DNA from: Actinomycetospora callitridis
Lineage (GTDB): Bacteria; Actinomycetota; Actinomycetes; Mycobacteriales; Pseudonocardiaceae
Assembly: GCF_028737265.1 (NCBI RefSeq)
Contig: NZ_JAQZAK010000009.1
Span: 174,368 to 238,367, forward strand
Length of the DNA: 64,000 nucleotides
Direction: 5' to 3'
Shown: piece by piece, positions 16,261 to 24,620 of the stretch
Layout: each line of letters starts with the position of its first letter
Position numbering within the stretch: position 1 is the stretch's first letter
Notes under the pieces: generated by a model
Databases searched by the model: none
What the model was told of the DNA's origin: nothing
Seen by the model: the letters and a program-made list of their open reading frames with translations, nothing else
Translations under genes and position numbers: made by a program

Positions 16261-18470
16261 GACTGCTCCGTCAGATCGGTGCGCTGCAGCAGCAGCATCG
16301 AACGCGCGGTGACCGTGAGGACGTCGCCCCCGATGTGCTCGGGGAGCTCCTCGGGCAGGCTCGGGGCCGCCCGGGTCTGGATCGTGCGGGCGGTGCCGAC
16401 GACGACCTCGCCGGTCGTGGTGTCGAGCACGACGGCCCAGCGGTGCGGGAAGCCCTCGCCGGGGAGCGTGACGTCGACGTCCTCGTAGTGGGCGTTGAAG
16501 ATCAGCATGAACGAGTCGTCGATGACGCGCTGGCCGCGGGCGTCGCTCTCGAGGATGCCGTCCCCGTTGAGGAACACCGTGAGCACGGCCGCCTCGCCGG
16601 ACTCCCAGTCCTGGTCGGTCATCTCCTCGCCCGACGAGGTGTACCAGGCGATGTCGCGCTGGGCCTCGGTGTCGCCGGCGACCGGGCGGATCGTGCGCCC
16701 GTTGAAGAAGCGCCGGCGCCGGAACACCGGGTGGGAGGCGCGCAGCTCGGAGACCCGGCCGGTGAAGTCCATCAGCTCGGAGTCGGACTTCTCCGGCGAC
16801 CACTCCATCCAGGAGATCTCGGAGTCCTGGCAGTACCCGTTGTTGTTGCCGTACTGGGTGCGCCCGATCTCGTCGCCGTGCAGCACCATCGGCACGCCCT
16901 GGGACAGGAACAGCGTGGCCAGGAAGTTGCGGCGCTGACGCTGCCGGAGCTCGCGGATCGCCTCGTCGTCGGTGGGGCCCTCGACGCCGTGGTTCCAGGA
17001 GTTGTTGTCGTCGGCGCCGTCCTGGCCGTCCTCGCCGTTGGCCTCGTTGTGCTTGTCGTTGTACGAGACGAGGTCGTTGAGGGTGAAGCCGTCGTGCGCG
17101 GTGACGAAGTTGATCGACGCGTACGGCCGGCGCCCGTCGTCCTGGTAGAGGTCCGACGACCCGGTGAGCCGGGCCGCGAACTCGCCCATGGTGCCGGGCG
17201 TCCCGCGCCAGAAGTCGCGGACCGTGTCGCGGTACTTGCCGTTCCACTCGGTCCAGCCGGGCGGGAAGTTGCCCACCTGGTAGCCGCCGGGGCCCACGTC
17301 CCAGGGCTCGGCGATCAGCTTGACCTGCGAGATCACCGGGTCCTGCTGGACGAGGTCGAAGAACGTCGAGAGCCGGTCGACGTCGTAGAACTCGCGGGCG
17401 AGGGTGGACGCGAGGTCGAAGCGGAACCCGTCGACGTGCATCTCGGTGACCCAGTAGCGCAGCGAGTCCATGATCAGCTGCAGCGTGTGCGGGTGCCGGA
17501 CGTTGAGCGAGTTGCCCGTGCCCGTGTAGTCCATGTAGTACCGCTCGTCGTCCTCGACGAGGCGGTAGTAGGCCTGGTTGTCGATGCCGCGCATCGAGAG
17601 CGTCGGGCCCTGGTGGTTGCCCTCGGCGGTGTGGTTGTAGACGACGTCGAGGATCACCTCGATGCCCGCGGCGTGCAGGTCGCGCACCATCGCCTTGAAC
17701 TCCTGGACGTGCGCGCCCGGCGCCGGGCGCCCGGTGGCCGACGGCGTCGCGTAGCCGTAGTGCGGGGCCAGGAAGGCGATGGTGTTGTAGCCCCAGTAGT
17801 TGCGCAGATCGCGCTGGACCAGCGCGTCGTCGTGGATGAACTGGTGCACCGGCATGAGCTCGATCGCCGTGATGCCGAGGCGCTGGAGGTGGGCGATCGT
17901 CGCCGGGTGGGCCACGCCGGAGTACGTGCCCCGCATCTCCTCGGGGACGTCCGGGTGGAGGTACGTGAGCCCCTTGACGTGGGCCTCGTAGATGACGGTG
18001 TCGTGGTACGGCGTGTGCGGGGGACGGTCGTCGTGCCAGTCGAAGAACGGGTTGATCACCACGGACTTGGGCACGTGGTGCGCCGAGTCGTCGTGGTTGA
18101 CCTCGTCGGGGTCGTCGAAGTGGTACGAGAAGAGCGCCTCGTCCCACGCGTACGTGGTGCCGAGCGTGCCGTCGAGGGCCTTGGCGTACGGGTCGATGAG
18201 GAGCTTGTGGCTGTTGCAGCGCTGCCCCTGCTCCGGGTCGTACGGGCCCTCGACGCGGTAGCCGTAGCGCTGCCCGGGGACGATGCCGGGCAGGTAGCCG
18301 TGCCAGACGAACCCGTCCCGCTCCGGCAGGGAGACCCGGACCTCCTCGCCGGTCTCGTCGAACAGACACAGCGTGACGTGCTCGGCGACCTCGCTGAAGA
18401 GCGCGAAATTGGTGCCGGCCCCGTCGTAGGTCGCGCCCAGGGGGTAGGACGTGCCGGGCCAGGGCTGCAT
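16257..18470 (-). CDS. treX: Glycogen debranching enzyme TreX/GlgX
   Basis: The 737-residue isoamylase-type GH13 protein has an N-terminal CBM48-like module (YPLGATYDGAGTNFALFSE) followed by the catalytic barrel. The nucleophile is Asp352 in HVDGFRFDLAS, the acid/base is Glu388 in LIAEPWDVGPGGYQVG, and the third Asp is Asp460 in TAHDGFTLNDL. It trims alpha-1,6 branches from glycogen to give linear dextrins for TreY. It is first in a treX-treY operon. The ATG has GGAGG seven to eight bases upstream, and a -10-like TATTCT lies about 70 bases upstream. Confidence 0.94.
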   Translation of the reverse strand: MQPWPGTSYPLGATYDGAGTNFALFSEVAEHVTLCLFDETGEEVRVSLPERDGFVWHGYLPGIVPGQRYGYRVEGPYDPEQGQRCNSHKLLIDPYAKALDGTLGTTYAWDEALFSYHFDDPDEVNHDDSAHHVPKSVVINPFFDWHDDRPPHTPYHDTVIYEAHVKGLTYLHPDVPEEMRGTYSGVAHPATIAHLQRLGITAIELMPVHQFIHDDALVQRDLRNYWGYNTIAFLAPHYGYATPSATGRPAPGAHVQEFKAMVRDLHAAGIEVILDVVYNHTAEGNHQGPTLSMRGIDNQAYYRLVEDDERYYMDYTGTGNSLNVRHPHTLQLIMDSLRYWVTEMHVDGFRFDLASTLAREFYDVDRLSTFFDLVQQDPVISQVKLIAEPWDVGPGGYQVGNFPPGWTEWNGKYRDTVRDFWRGTPGTMGEFAARLTGSSDLYQDDGRRPYASINFVTAHDGFTLNDLVSYNDKHNEANGEDGQDGADDNNSWNHGVEGPTDDEAIRELRQRQRRNFLATLFLSQGVPMVLHGDEIGRTQYGNNNGYCQDSEISWMEWSPEKSDSELMDFTGRVSELRASHPVFRRRRFFNGRTIRPVAGDTEAQRDIAWYTSSGEEMTDQDWESGEAAVLTVFLNGDGILESDARGQRVIDDSFMLIFNAHYEDVDVTLPGEGFPHRWAVVLDTTTGEVVVGTARTIQTRAAPSLPEELPEHIGGDVLTVTARSMLLLQRTDLTEQS

Positions 18471-18538
18471 CAGGGCTTCCTCCGGGGAGTACGGGGTGAG
18501 CGGGGGAGACGCTGGACGGGTGCCCGATGCGCAGATCG

Positions 18539-18544
18539 AGAATA
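18539..18544 (-). promoter_or_regulatory. -10-like box for treX-treY
   Basis: On the minus strand TATTCT fits TANNNT and leaves a leader of roughly 60 nt before the treX ATG at 18470. No clear -35 is visible. Confidence 0.4.
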
Positions 18545-18588
18545 CGGTGCCCCCCCGACGGCGCCGACCGGCAGCGTGGGCGCGTCGT

Positions 18589-18594
18589 TACGAT
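18589..18594 (+). promoter_or_regulatory. -10 box of a probable leaderless HIT gene promoter
   Basis: TACGAT ends exactly seven bases before the GTG at 18602, and there is no Shine-Dalgarno sequence. This is the usual geometry of actinobacterial leaderless genes. Confidence 0.5.
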
Positions 18595-18601
18595 CCCCGG
18601 C

Positions 18602-19030
18602 GTGGCCACCGTCTTCACGAAGATCATCAACGGCGAGCTGCCGGGGCGTTTCGTCTGGTCGGACGACCGGGTGGTCGCCTTCCTCTCGATCAACCCCCTG
18701 GGGCCCGGACACGTGCTGGTGGTGCCCCGGGAGGAGGTCGACCAGTGGCTCGACGCCCCGGACGGCCTGCTCGAGCACGTCATGACCGTCGCGCGCGCCA
18801 TCGGCTCCGTGATCCGCGACACCTGGTCGCCGCCGCGCGTGGCGCTGATGGTCGCGGGCTTCGAGGTCCCGCACCTGCACGTCCACGTGCACCCCGCCTG
18901 GGGCCTCGAGGCGTTCGACTTCAGCCGGGCCGAGAGCGACCCCGACCAGGGCGGGATGGACCGGGCCGCGGAGTCGATCCGCGCCGGTCTCCGCGCCGCC
19001 GGCCACGGATCCGCCGTGCCCGAGGCGTGA
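18602..19030 (+). CDS. HIT family hydrolase
   Basis: This is a 142-residue histidine-triad nucleotide-binding/hydrolase protein. It opens ATVFTKIINGELPGRFVW, as bacterial HIT proteins do, and has the triad HLHVHVHPAW near residue 100. Such proteins hydrolyse nucleoside phosphoramidates or related adenylates. The GTG at 18602 is taken because family similarity starts there and a -10 box lies seven bases upstream. Its stop overlaps the next start by GTGA, beginning a three-gene operon. Confidence 0.9.
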   Translation: MATVFTKIINGELPGRFVWSDDRVVAFLSINPLGPGHVLVVPREEVDQWLDAPDGLLEHVMTVARAIGSVIRDTWSPPRVALMVAGFEVPHLHVHVHPAWGLEAFDFSRAESDPDQGGMDRAAESIRAGLRAAGHGSAVPEA

Positions 19031-19653
19031 CGCAGCTGGTGCTGGTCCGCCACGGCGAGCCGCTCGCGGCGACCGTCGAGCCGGGCGGGCCGGACGAGGT
19101 GGTCGGCGCCGACCCCGGCCTGTCCGCCCGGGGCCGCCGGCAGGCCGAGCGGTTCGCCGCGTGGCTCGCCGCGACGCCCGAGCGCGACGACGTCACCGAG
19201 ATCGTGACCTCGACGATGCGCCGGTCCCGCGAGACCGCGGACCCGGCGGTGCGCCTGCTCGGGGTCCCGGAGCCGCCGGCCGTCGAGGACCTCTGCGAGT
19301 TCGACCGCGGCCGGCCCACCTACCGCCCGGTGCACGAGCGCGACCCGGACGACGAGGACTGGAAGGCCATCCGGTCCGGCGTCTACCCGTCGTTCGTCGA
19401 CGGGCCGGCCTTCACGTCGCGCGTGGTCGCCGCCCTCGACGCGATCGCCGCCCGCCAGGACCCGCGGGCCAGCGCCGTCGTCGTCTGCCACGCCGGGGTG
19501 ATCAACACCTACCTCGCGGCGATCCTCGGCCTGGAGCGCCCGCTGACCTTCCCGCTGCACCACACCTCGGTGTCGCGGGTGCTGGTCTCGCGCTCGGGGG
19601 CCCGCCGCGTGAGCTCGGTCAACGAGACCCAGCACGTCGAGGACCTGCGGTGA
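19027..19653 (+). CDS. Histidine phosphatase family protein
   Basis: The 208-residue protein has the phosphoglycerate-mutase-like fold. It carries LVLVRHGEP at the N-terminus (phospho-His10 in RHG), TSTMRRSRETA, and the second catalytic His in VVVCHAGVIN. Glu in LCEFDRGRPTY is the likely proton donor. It overlaps both neighbours by GTGA. Coupling to a HIT hydrolase suggests a shared role in small-molecule phosphate turnover; the substrate is unknown. Confidence 0.88.
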   Translation: MTQLVLVRHGEPLAATVEPGGPDEVVGADPGLSARGRRQAERFAAWLAATPERDDVTEIVTSTMRRSRETADPAVRLLGVPEPPAVEDLCEFDRGRPTYRPVHERDPDDEDWKAIRSGVYPSFVDGPAFTSRVVAALDAIAARQDPRASAVVVCHAGVINTYLAAILGLERPLTFPLHHTSVSRVLVSRSGARRVSSVNETQHVEDLR

Positions 19654-20333
19654 CCGACCGCGAGCCGGTCCCCGACGTCGACCCCGAGCCCGACCCCGAC
19701 GCCGACCCGGACCGGCTCGGCCCCGAGCGGCTGCTGGCCTTCAGCGACGGCGTCGTCGCGATCGCGCTCACGCTGCTCGTGCTGCCGCTCGCCGAGCTCG
19801 TGCCCGAGGTCGAGGAGCCCACCGGCTCCGGACTGGGCCTCCTCACCGACAACCTCTCGCTGATCGGCAGCTTCGCCCTGAGCTTCGTGGTGATCGCGCG
19901 TTTCTGGGCGGCGCACCACCGGGTGTTCGACGGGGCGCGGCGGGTCGGCCCGGCGATCGTGTGGGTCAACACGGCCTGGCTGTTCACCATCGTCGTGCTG
20001 CCCTTCCCCACCGAGATGGTGGGGACCTTCCCCACCGACCCGTTCACGCTGCGCTTCTACGTGCTCATGCTGTTCGTCAGCAGCGCGCTGCTGACGGTCA
20101 TGACGGTGCTCGTCCGGCGCACACGGGGCCCCGACGGGCACGCACCGACGCGGTACGCCGCGTCCGGGACCACGGCCGGCCTGCTGTTCGTGGTCGTCGT
20201 GGTGACGCTCGTGGCGCCGCAGTGGGGGTACTGGCCGCTGCTGCTCCTCTTCGCCACCGGGCCCGTCGAGGGCGTGCTGCGGCGGGCGATCGAGCGCCGG
20301 CGCGCCTCGGGAGGCACCGTCACCCGCTCGTGA
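19650..20333 (+). CDS. TMEM175-like (DUF1211) potassium channel family protein
   Basis: The 227-residue integral membrane protein has about six hydrophobic segments. The first contains RLLAFSDGVVAIALTLL, matching the FSDGxxAIALTLL signature of bacterial TMEM175 proteins, which form K+-selective channels. The N-terminal 25 residues are an Asp/Pro-rich repeat (DPEPDPDADPD). The start is the GTG overlapping the phosphatase stop. Confidence 0.85.
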   Translation: MTDREPVPDVDPEPDPDADPDRLGPERLLAFSDGVVAIALTLLVLPLAELVPEVEEPTGSGLGLLTDNLSLIGSFALSFVVIARFWAAHHRVFDGARRVGPAIVWVNTAWLFTIVVLPFPTEMVGTFPTDPFTLRFYVLMLFVSSALLTVMTVLVRRTRGPDGHAPTRYAASGTTAGLLFVVVVVTLVAPQWGYWPLLLLFATGPVEGVLRRAIERRRASGGTVTRS

Positions 20334-20406
20334 CCCGCCGGTCAATCCCCGTCCCTACGGTGGGGCTCCCGACCAGGTCCCGTCCCGGATCCCCCGAGGA
20401 GAGCCC

Positions 20407-21960
20407 GTGCCCGTCACGCCCCCCACCCCGGAACAGCTGGCCGCGCTCGCCGCGCGCGACGGCCTCGGTCTCGACGAGGCCGGGCTCGCGGCCTTCGCGC
20501 CGCTCGTCGAGGGGTCCTTCGGCGCCTACGACCGCGTGGAGGAGCTCTGGGCCGCCCAGGCCCCGGTCACCCCGCAGCGGGAGTGGTCGTGGCCCGCCGA
20601 GGGCGAGAACCGGTGGGGCGCCTGGTACGCGCGCTGCCACATCGAGGGTGCCCCGGACGGCCCGCTCGCCGGTCGCACGCTCGCGGTCAAGGACAACACC
20701 GCCGTCGCCGGGGTGCCGATGGCCAACGGCTCCCGGCTGATCGACGGCTTCGTCCCGTCCCGGGACGCGACGGTCGTGACGCGCCTGCTCGACGCCGGCG
20801 TGACGGTGACGGGCAAGTCGGTGTGCGAGGACCTCTGCTTCTCGGGCGCCAGCCACACCTCGCACACCGGCCCGGTGCGCAACCCCTGGGACCCGAGCCG
20901 CATCACCGGCGGCTCCTCGAGCGGGAGCGCGGCGCTGCTCGCGGCCGGCGAGGTCGACCTCGCCACCGGGGGCGACCAGGGCGGTTCGGTCCGCATGCCC
21001 GCCGCCATGAGCGGGATCGTCGGCCACAAGCCCACCCACGGGCTCGTGCCCTACACCGGCGCCTTCCCCATCGAGGCGACCATCGACCACCTCGGCCCGA
21101 TGACGCGCACCGTCGCGGACGCGGCGCTCGCCCTCGGGATCATGGCGGGCCCGGACGGGCTCGACCCGCGCCAGCCCGACACGATCGCGCCGGTGGACTA
21201 CCTGCTCGAGATCGAGCGGGGAGCCGAGGGTCTGCGGGTCGGGGTCGTCAGCGAGGGCTTCGGGCACGCGGGCCTCTCGGTGCCCGCCGTCGACGCGAGC
21301 GTCCGGGACGCGGTGGAGACCCTGACGCGGGCCGGCCTCACGGCCGAGGAGGTGTCGGTGCCGTGGCACCGGCACGCGTTCGACCTCTGGACCGTCGTCG
21401 CCACGGACGGCGTCGTCGCCCAGATGATCGAGGGCAACGGCTGGGGCCTGAACTGGGAGGGCCTCTACGACCCCGACCTCATCGCGCACTACGGCCGGGC
21501 GCGCGCCGCGGGCGGGCACCTGTTCTCCGACACCGTGAAGATGGTGACCATGGCCGGCCGGCACGCCCTGGCCACCGAGCACGGCCGGCACTACGCGATG
21601 GCGCGCAACCTGCTGCCCGCCGCCCGCGCGGGCTACGACGCGGCGCTCGCGCAGTACGACGTGCTGGTGATGCCGACCGTGCCCATCCTCGCGACGCCCA
21701 TCGTCGCCGACGACGCCCCGGTGGCCGAGGGCGTGGCCCGGGCCCTGGAGATGATCGTCAACACGGCCCCGACCGACGTCACCGGGCACCCGGCGACGTC
21801 CGTGCCCGCGGCCCCGGCCGACGGCCTTCCGGTCGGGCTGATGATCGTCGGACGGCAGTTCGACGACGCCACCTGCCTGCGCGTCGCCCACGCCTTCGAG
21901 CAGGCGGTCGGCGGGTTCCCGTCGCCGCCGGTGGCCGCGTCGGCGGTGCCCGCGAGCTGA
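20407..21960 (+). CDS. Amidase (amidase signature family)
   Basis: The 517-residue enzyme has the Ser-cisSer-Lys triad: Lys95 in TLAVKDNTAVAG, the cis-Ser within TGGSSSGSA (about 168-175) and the nucleophile Ser194 in GGDQGGSVRMP. An N-terminal helical extension (residues 1-60) precedes the domain, as in many single-subunit amidases such as those acting on aliphatic or aryl amides. The substrate is not predictable. The GTG start has GAGGAG nearby. A long hairpin follows the stop. Confidence 0.93.
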   Translation: MPVTPPTPEQLAALAARDGLGLDEAGLAAFAPLVEGSFGAYDRVEELWAAQAPVTPQREWSWPAEGENRWGAWYARCHIEGAPDGPLAGRTLAVKDNTAVAGVPMANGSRLIDGFVPSRDATVVTRLLDAGVTVTGKSVCEDLCFSGASHTSHTGPVRNPWDPSRITGGSSSGSAALLAAGEVDLATGGDQGGSVRMPAAMSGIVGHKPTHGLVPYTGAFPIEATIDHLGPMTRTVADAALALGIMAGPDGLDPRQPDTIAPVDYLLEIERGAEGLRVGVVSEGFGHAGLSVPAVDASVRDAVETLTRAGLTAEEVSVPWHRHAFDLWTVVATDGVVAQMIEGNGWGLNWEGLYDPDLIAHYGRARAAGGHLFSDTVKMVTMAGRHALATEHGRHYAMARNLLPAARAGYDAALAQYDVLVMPTVPILATPIVADDAPVAEGVARALEMIVNTAPTDVTGHPATSVPAAPADGLPVGLMIVGRQFDDATCLRVAHAFEQAVGGFPSPPVAASAVPAS

Positions 21961-21972
21961 CCGGGGTTCCGC

Positions 21973-22019
21973 GCGAAGGGCACCTTGGGCCGGAGAGAGC
22001 GGCGAGGGGTGCCCTTCGC
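21973..22019. terminator. Bidirectional hairpin between amidase and DUF2630 genes
   Basis: GCGAAGGGCACC (21973-21984) pairs perfectly with GGTGCCCTTCGC (22008-22019) across a 23-nt loop in a convergent gap. No U-tract. The stem sequence resembles the hairpin at 36721. Confidence 0.65.
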
Positions 22020-22041
22020 CCGAACGGGGACCGCGCGAGCC

Positions 22042-22266
22042 CTACTGGAGGTAGTCGTGCACCTGCTTCTCGGTCGCCGTGCCCGCGTCGCCCCCGTACT
22101 GGCTGCCCGCGCGACGGCGGCGCAGGGCGTCCCAGAGCTGGTCGAGCTGCTCCTCGATCTGGGCCAGGCGCGCCCGGTCGTCGGCGGTGATCGCCGCGCC
22201 GTGCGCCCGCAGGCGGTGCTCCTCGTCCACGAGCGCGTGGATCGTGTCCAGGGTGTCGTCGGCCAT
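22042..22266 (-). CDS. DUF2630 family small protein
   Basis: This 74-residue, charged, probably helical protein has the DUF2630 pattern: an N-terminal I-HALVDEEHRLR helix, a second helix LAQIEEQLDQLWDALRRRRA, and a short tail. Function is unknown; the family is common in actinobacteria. The ATG at 22266 is the only sensible start. It lies 14 bases downstream of the lysyltransferase-like gene on the same strand, so it may be cotranscribed. Confidence 0.8.
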   Translation of the reverse strand: MADDTLDTIHALVDEEHRLRAHGAAITADDRARLAQIEEQLDQLWDALRRRRAGSQYGGDAGTATEKQVHDYLQ

Positions 22267-22280
22267 GCCGGCGAGCCTAG

Positions 22281-24458
22281 TCAGCTGCGCACGAGGGCGA
22301 CGAGGTCCCGCACCCGGGCGTGCGGGAGGTAGGCGCGCCCGATGCCCAGACCGACGCGCGGGAGGTCGGCCTCGTCGCGGTAGACGAGGAACATCGGCTC
22401 GTAGCGCGGCTGGAACTTCGCCTTGAACGCGTGCAGCGAGCGGAAGCCGTAGTAGGGCTCGAGCAGCTCGCCCATGCGGTCGAGCACGCGGTCGAGGACG
22501 AGCTCGCCGTCCCCGGCGCCGTCCTCCTCGTCGCCGGCGCGGGCCAGCGGGGCGCCGGACAGGGAGATGAAGCGCGCGCCCTCGGCCTGGAAGGTCAGGC
22601 ACGCCTGGGCGATGAGGAACTCGACGACCGCGCGGAACCCGTCCTGGCGCCGCCGCATCACGTCGAGGGTCCAGCCGACGACGGCGCCGTCGGGGCCGTG
22701 GACCGGCAGCCACGAGGTGACGCCGTGGACGGTGCCCTCGGCGTCGACGGCGAGGCCGGTGCGCACCTCGGGGTCGAGGGCCTCCTCGACGCCGCCGAGG
22801 GTGAAGCCCATCTCGGGCAGCCCCTTGTCGCCGACCCACTCCTCCGAGATCGCCCGGACCTGCGCGACGATCGCGCGCGGCTCCTCGGAGAGCGTGACCA
22901 TGCGGTGCTCGATCCCCGCCTTGCCGGCCCGGTTGAACGAGCTGCGCACGTTCTGCCAGGCCTTGCCCTTGAACTCGAGCCCGTCGAGGTCGACGAGGGT
23001 GTCCTCGGCGACCTGCAGCGCGCGCCAGCCGGTGGCCCGGGCGTGCTCGGCGAGGGCCTCGGTGGTCGAGAACAGGCAGGGCACCCAGCCCGAGCGCTCG
23101 GCCGTGGCGCGGAACTCCTCGAGCGCCGTGGCGCGCTCCGCGGGCGCGACGATCGGGTCGCCGAGGGCCACCGCGACGCCGGCGTGGACCCGGTAGGCGG
23201 TGACGCCGCCGTCGGGGAGGTCCTCGTGGGCGAGGTACCGGTTCTCCGGCCAGGTCGTCATCCACGAGAGGTTCGAGCCGCCGAGGCGGTGCAGGGCCTC
23301 GCGGGCCACCTCCGGGCCCGAGGCGGTGCCGCCCGACCGGCGCCGCAGACGGCGCCGCGAGGGGACGGCGAAGGCGGCGCGGCCGACGACGAGCCACACG
23401 AGCAGCGCGGCCCACAGCACCGCGTTGGGCACGAAGACCGCGAGGCCGGCGAGCTCGAGCTGATCCATCTGGTCGGTGACCTGCGCGAACACGACGGCGC
23501 CGACCACGACGAGCCCGACCAGCGTGTAGAAGGCCCCGAGGACCAGGCCGGCGATCCAGGCGATCCGGCGCCCGCGGCGCAGGCCCTCGGCGAGCAGCAG
23601 CGAGATCACCACCGACACGACGGTCTCGGTGACCGTGGAGTCGGACGCCGTGTCACCGAGCGGGCCGACGACGGGCACGACGAGCGTCAGCACGCGGATC
23701 GCGGCGATCGCGAGCAGCCCGACCGCGGCCACCTGCCGCCACTCGCGGCGGCCGTGCCCCCCGACCGATCCCGACGAGCCGGCCGACGCCGACCCGGCGA
23801 GCCGCGAACCCAGGGGCAGCCCGACGGCGAGGGCGAGGAAGTGCTCGACGTCGGCGAGGTGGCCCAGGAACAGCAGCCCGACGAACACCAGTAGGGCGAG
23901 CGCGAGCCGCAGCCGCAGCCGCCAGGGCGCGGGGACGGTGGCCGACGCGACGGCCACCACGGCGACGAGGCCGGCGGACAGGCCCGCGGTGAGCGACGTC
24001 GAGAGGTCGACCGCCCAGAGCCAGCCCGTGGTGGCGAGGACGGCGACCAGCGCGAGGGTCACCAGCACCGCGCCGATCTGGCCGGTGACGAGCACGGCGG
24101 CCGTGCGCCCGGACCCGAGGCGGCCCTCGGCCCAGAAGAGCGCCACCGCGGCGACCACCAGGAGCACGAGCGCGCTCACCGGGTGCAGCGCGACCAGGGG
24201 CGCGGTGAGGATCGTCCAGAAGTGCCCGGCCTCCAGGGGCGGGAGGCCGGTGGCGACGGCGTCGGCCCAGGTACGGCCGGCCAACGGGCTCCAGAACGCG
24301 CCCGTGGCGAGGCCCGCGACGGCGAGCAGCAGCACGGTCGTCGCGGTCACCGGGCGGTGCCGCGCCCGGCGGGCGAGCTCGGTGGCACCGGCGCGCGCAC
24401 GCTCGGCGCGTGACGGGCCGGTCTCGGTCTCCGCCTCCGGCGGGGCCGTCACCGTCAT
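22281..24458 (-). CDS. Lysyl-phosphatidylglycerol-synthase-like (DUF2156) membrane protein
   Basis: The 725-residue protein has a multi-pass N-terminal half (about seven or more segments between residues 38 and 370) and a C-terminal GNAT-like aminoacyl-transferase domain of the MprF/LysX type. The C-terminal domain shows NLSWMTTWPENRYL, GDPIVAP, WQNVRSSFNRAGKAG and FISLSGAPLA. Such enzymes add an amino acid to phosphatidylglycerol and lower the net negative charge of the membrane. No aminoacyl-tRNA synthetase domain is fused here, so an external aminoacyl-tRNA is needed. The ATG is preceded by GAGGAG. It is divergent from a CDF transporter. Confidence 0.82.
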   Translation of the reverse strand: MTVTAPPEAETETGPSRAERARAGATELARRARHRPVTATTVLLLAVAGLATGAFWSPLAGRTWADAVATGLPPLEAGHFWTILTAPLVALHPVSALVLLVVAAVALFWAEGRLGSGRTAAVLVTGQIGAVLVTLALVAVLATTGWLWAVDLSTSLTAGLSAGLVAVVAVASATVPAPWRLRLRLALALLVFVGLLFLGHLADVEHFLALAVGLPLGSRLAGSASAGSSGSVGGHGRREWRQVAAVGLLAIAAIRVLTLVVPVVGPLGDTASDSTVTETVVSVVISLLLAEGLRRGRRIAWIAGLVLGAFYTLVGLVVVGAVVFAQVTDQMDQLELAGLAVFVPNAVLWAALLVWLVVGRAAFAVPSRRRLRRRSGGTASGPEVAREALHRLGGSNLSWMTTWPENRYLAHEDLPDGGVTAYRVHAGVAVALGDPIVAPAERATALEEFRATAERSGWVPCLFSTTEALAEHARATGWRALQVAEDTLVDLDGLEFKGKAWQNVRSSFNRAGKAGIEHRMVTLSEEPRAIVAQVRAISEEWVGDKGLPEMGFTLGGVEEALDPEVRTGLAVDAEGTVHGVTSWLPVHGPDGAVVGWTLDVMRRRQDGFRAVVEFLIAQACLTFQAEGARFISLSGAPLARAGDEEDGAGDGELVLDRVLDRMGELLEPYYGFRSLHAFKAKFQPRYEPMFLVYRDEADLPRVGLGIGRAYLPHARVRDLVALVRS

Positions 24459-24620
24459 GTGGGTCTCCTCGAGACGGTCACATTGAGCAACATGGTCGTC
24501 GCTCGTTCGACTGAAAGGGTGAGTACTCCTCGCAGTGTCCGTGGCGGACCGCCGTCTGACAATCCTCTGAGTGACCGAGACTCTCTCGACGCGGAGCGGC
24601 CGGAGCGTCACGATCACCGC

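Noticed and set aside
12965..19635. Very long antisense and read-through open frames across the trehalose genes
   Set aside because: High GC removes stop codons from other frames. TreX, TreY and the phosphatase explain the region with recognised motifs; the long frames have only Arg/Ala/Pro-rich shadow sequence.
24459..24620. Extended N-terminus of the CDF transporter
   Set aside because: The codons have many T and A third positions, unlike the gene body, and the segment probably holds divergent promoters.
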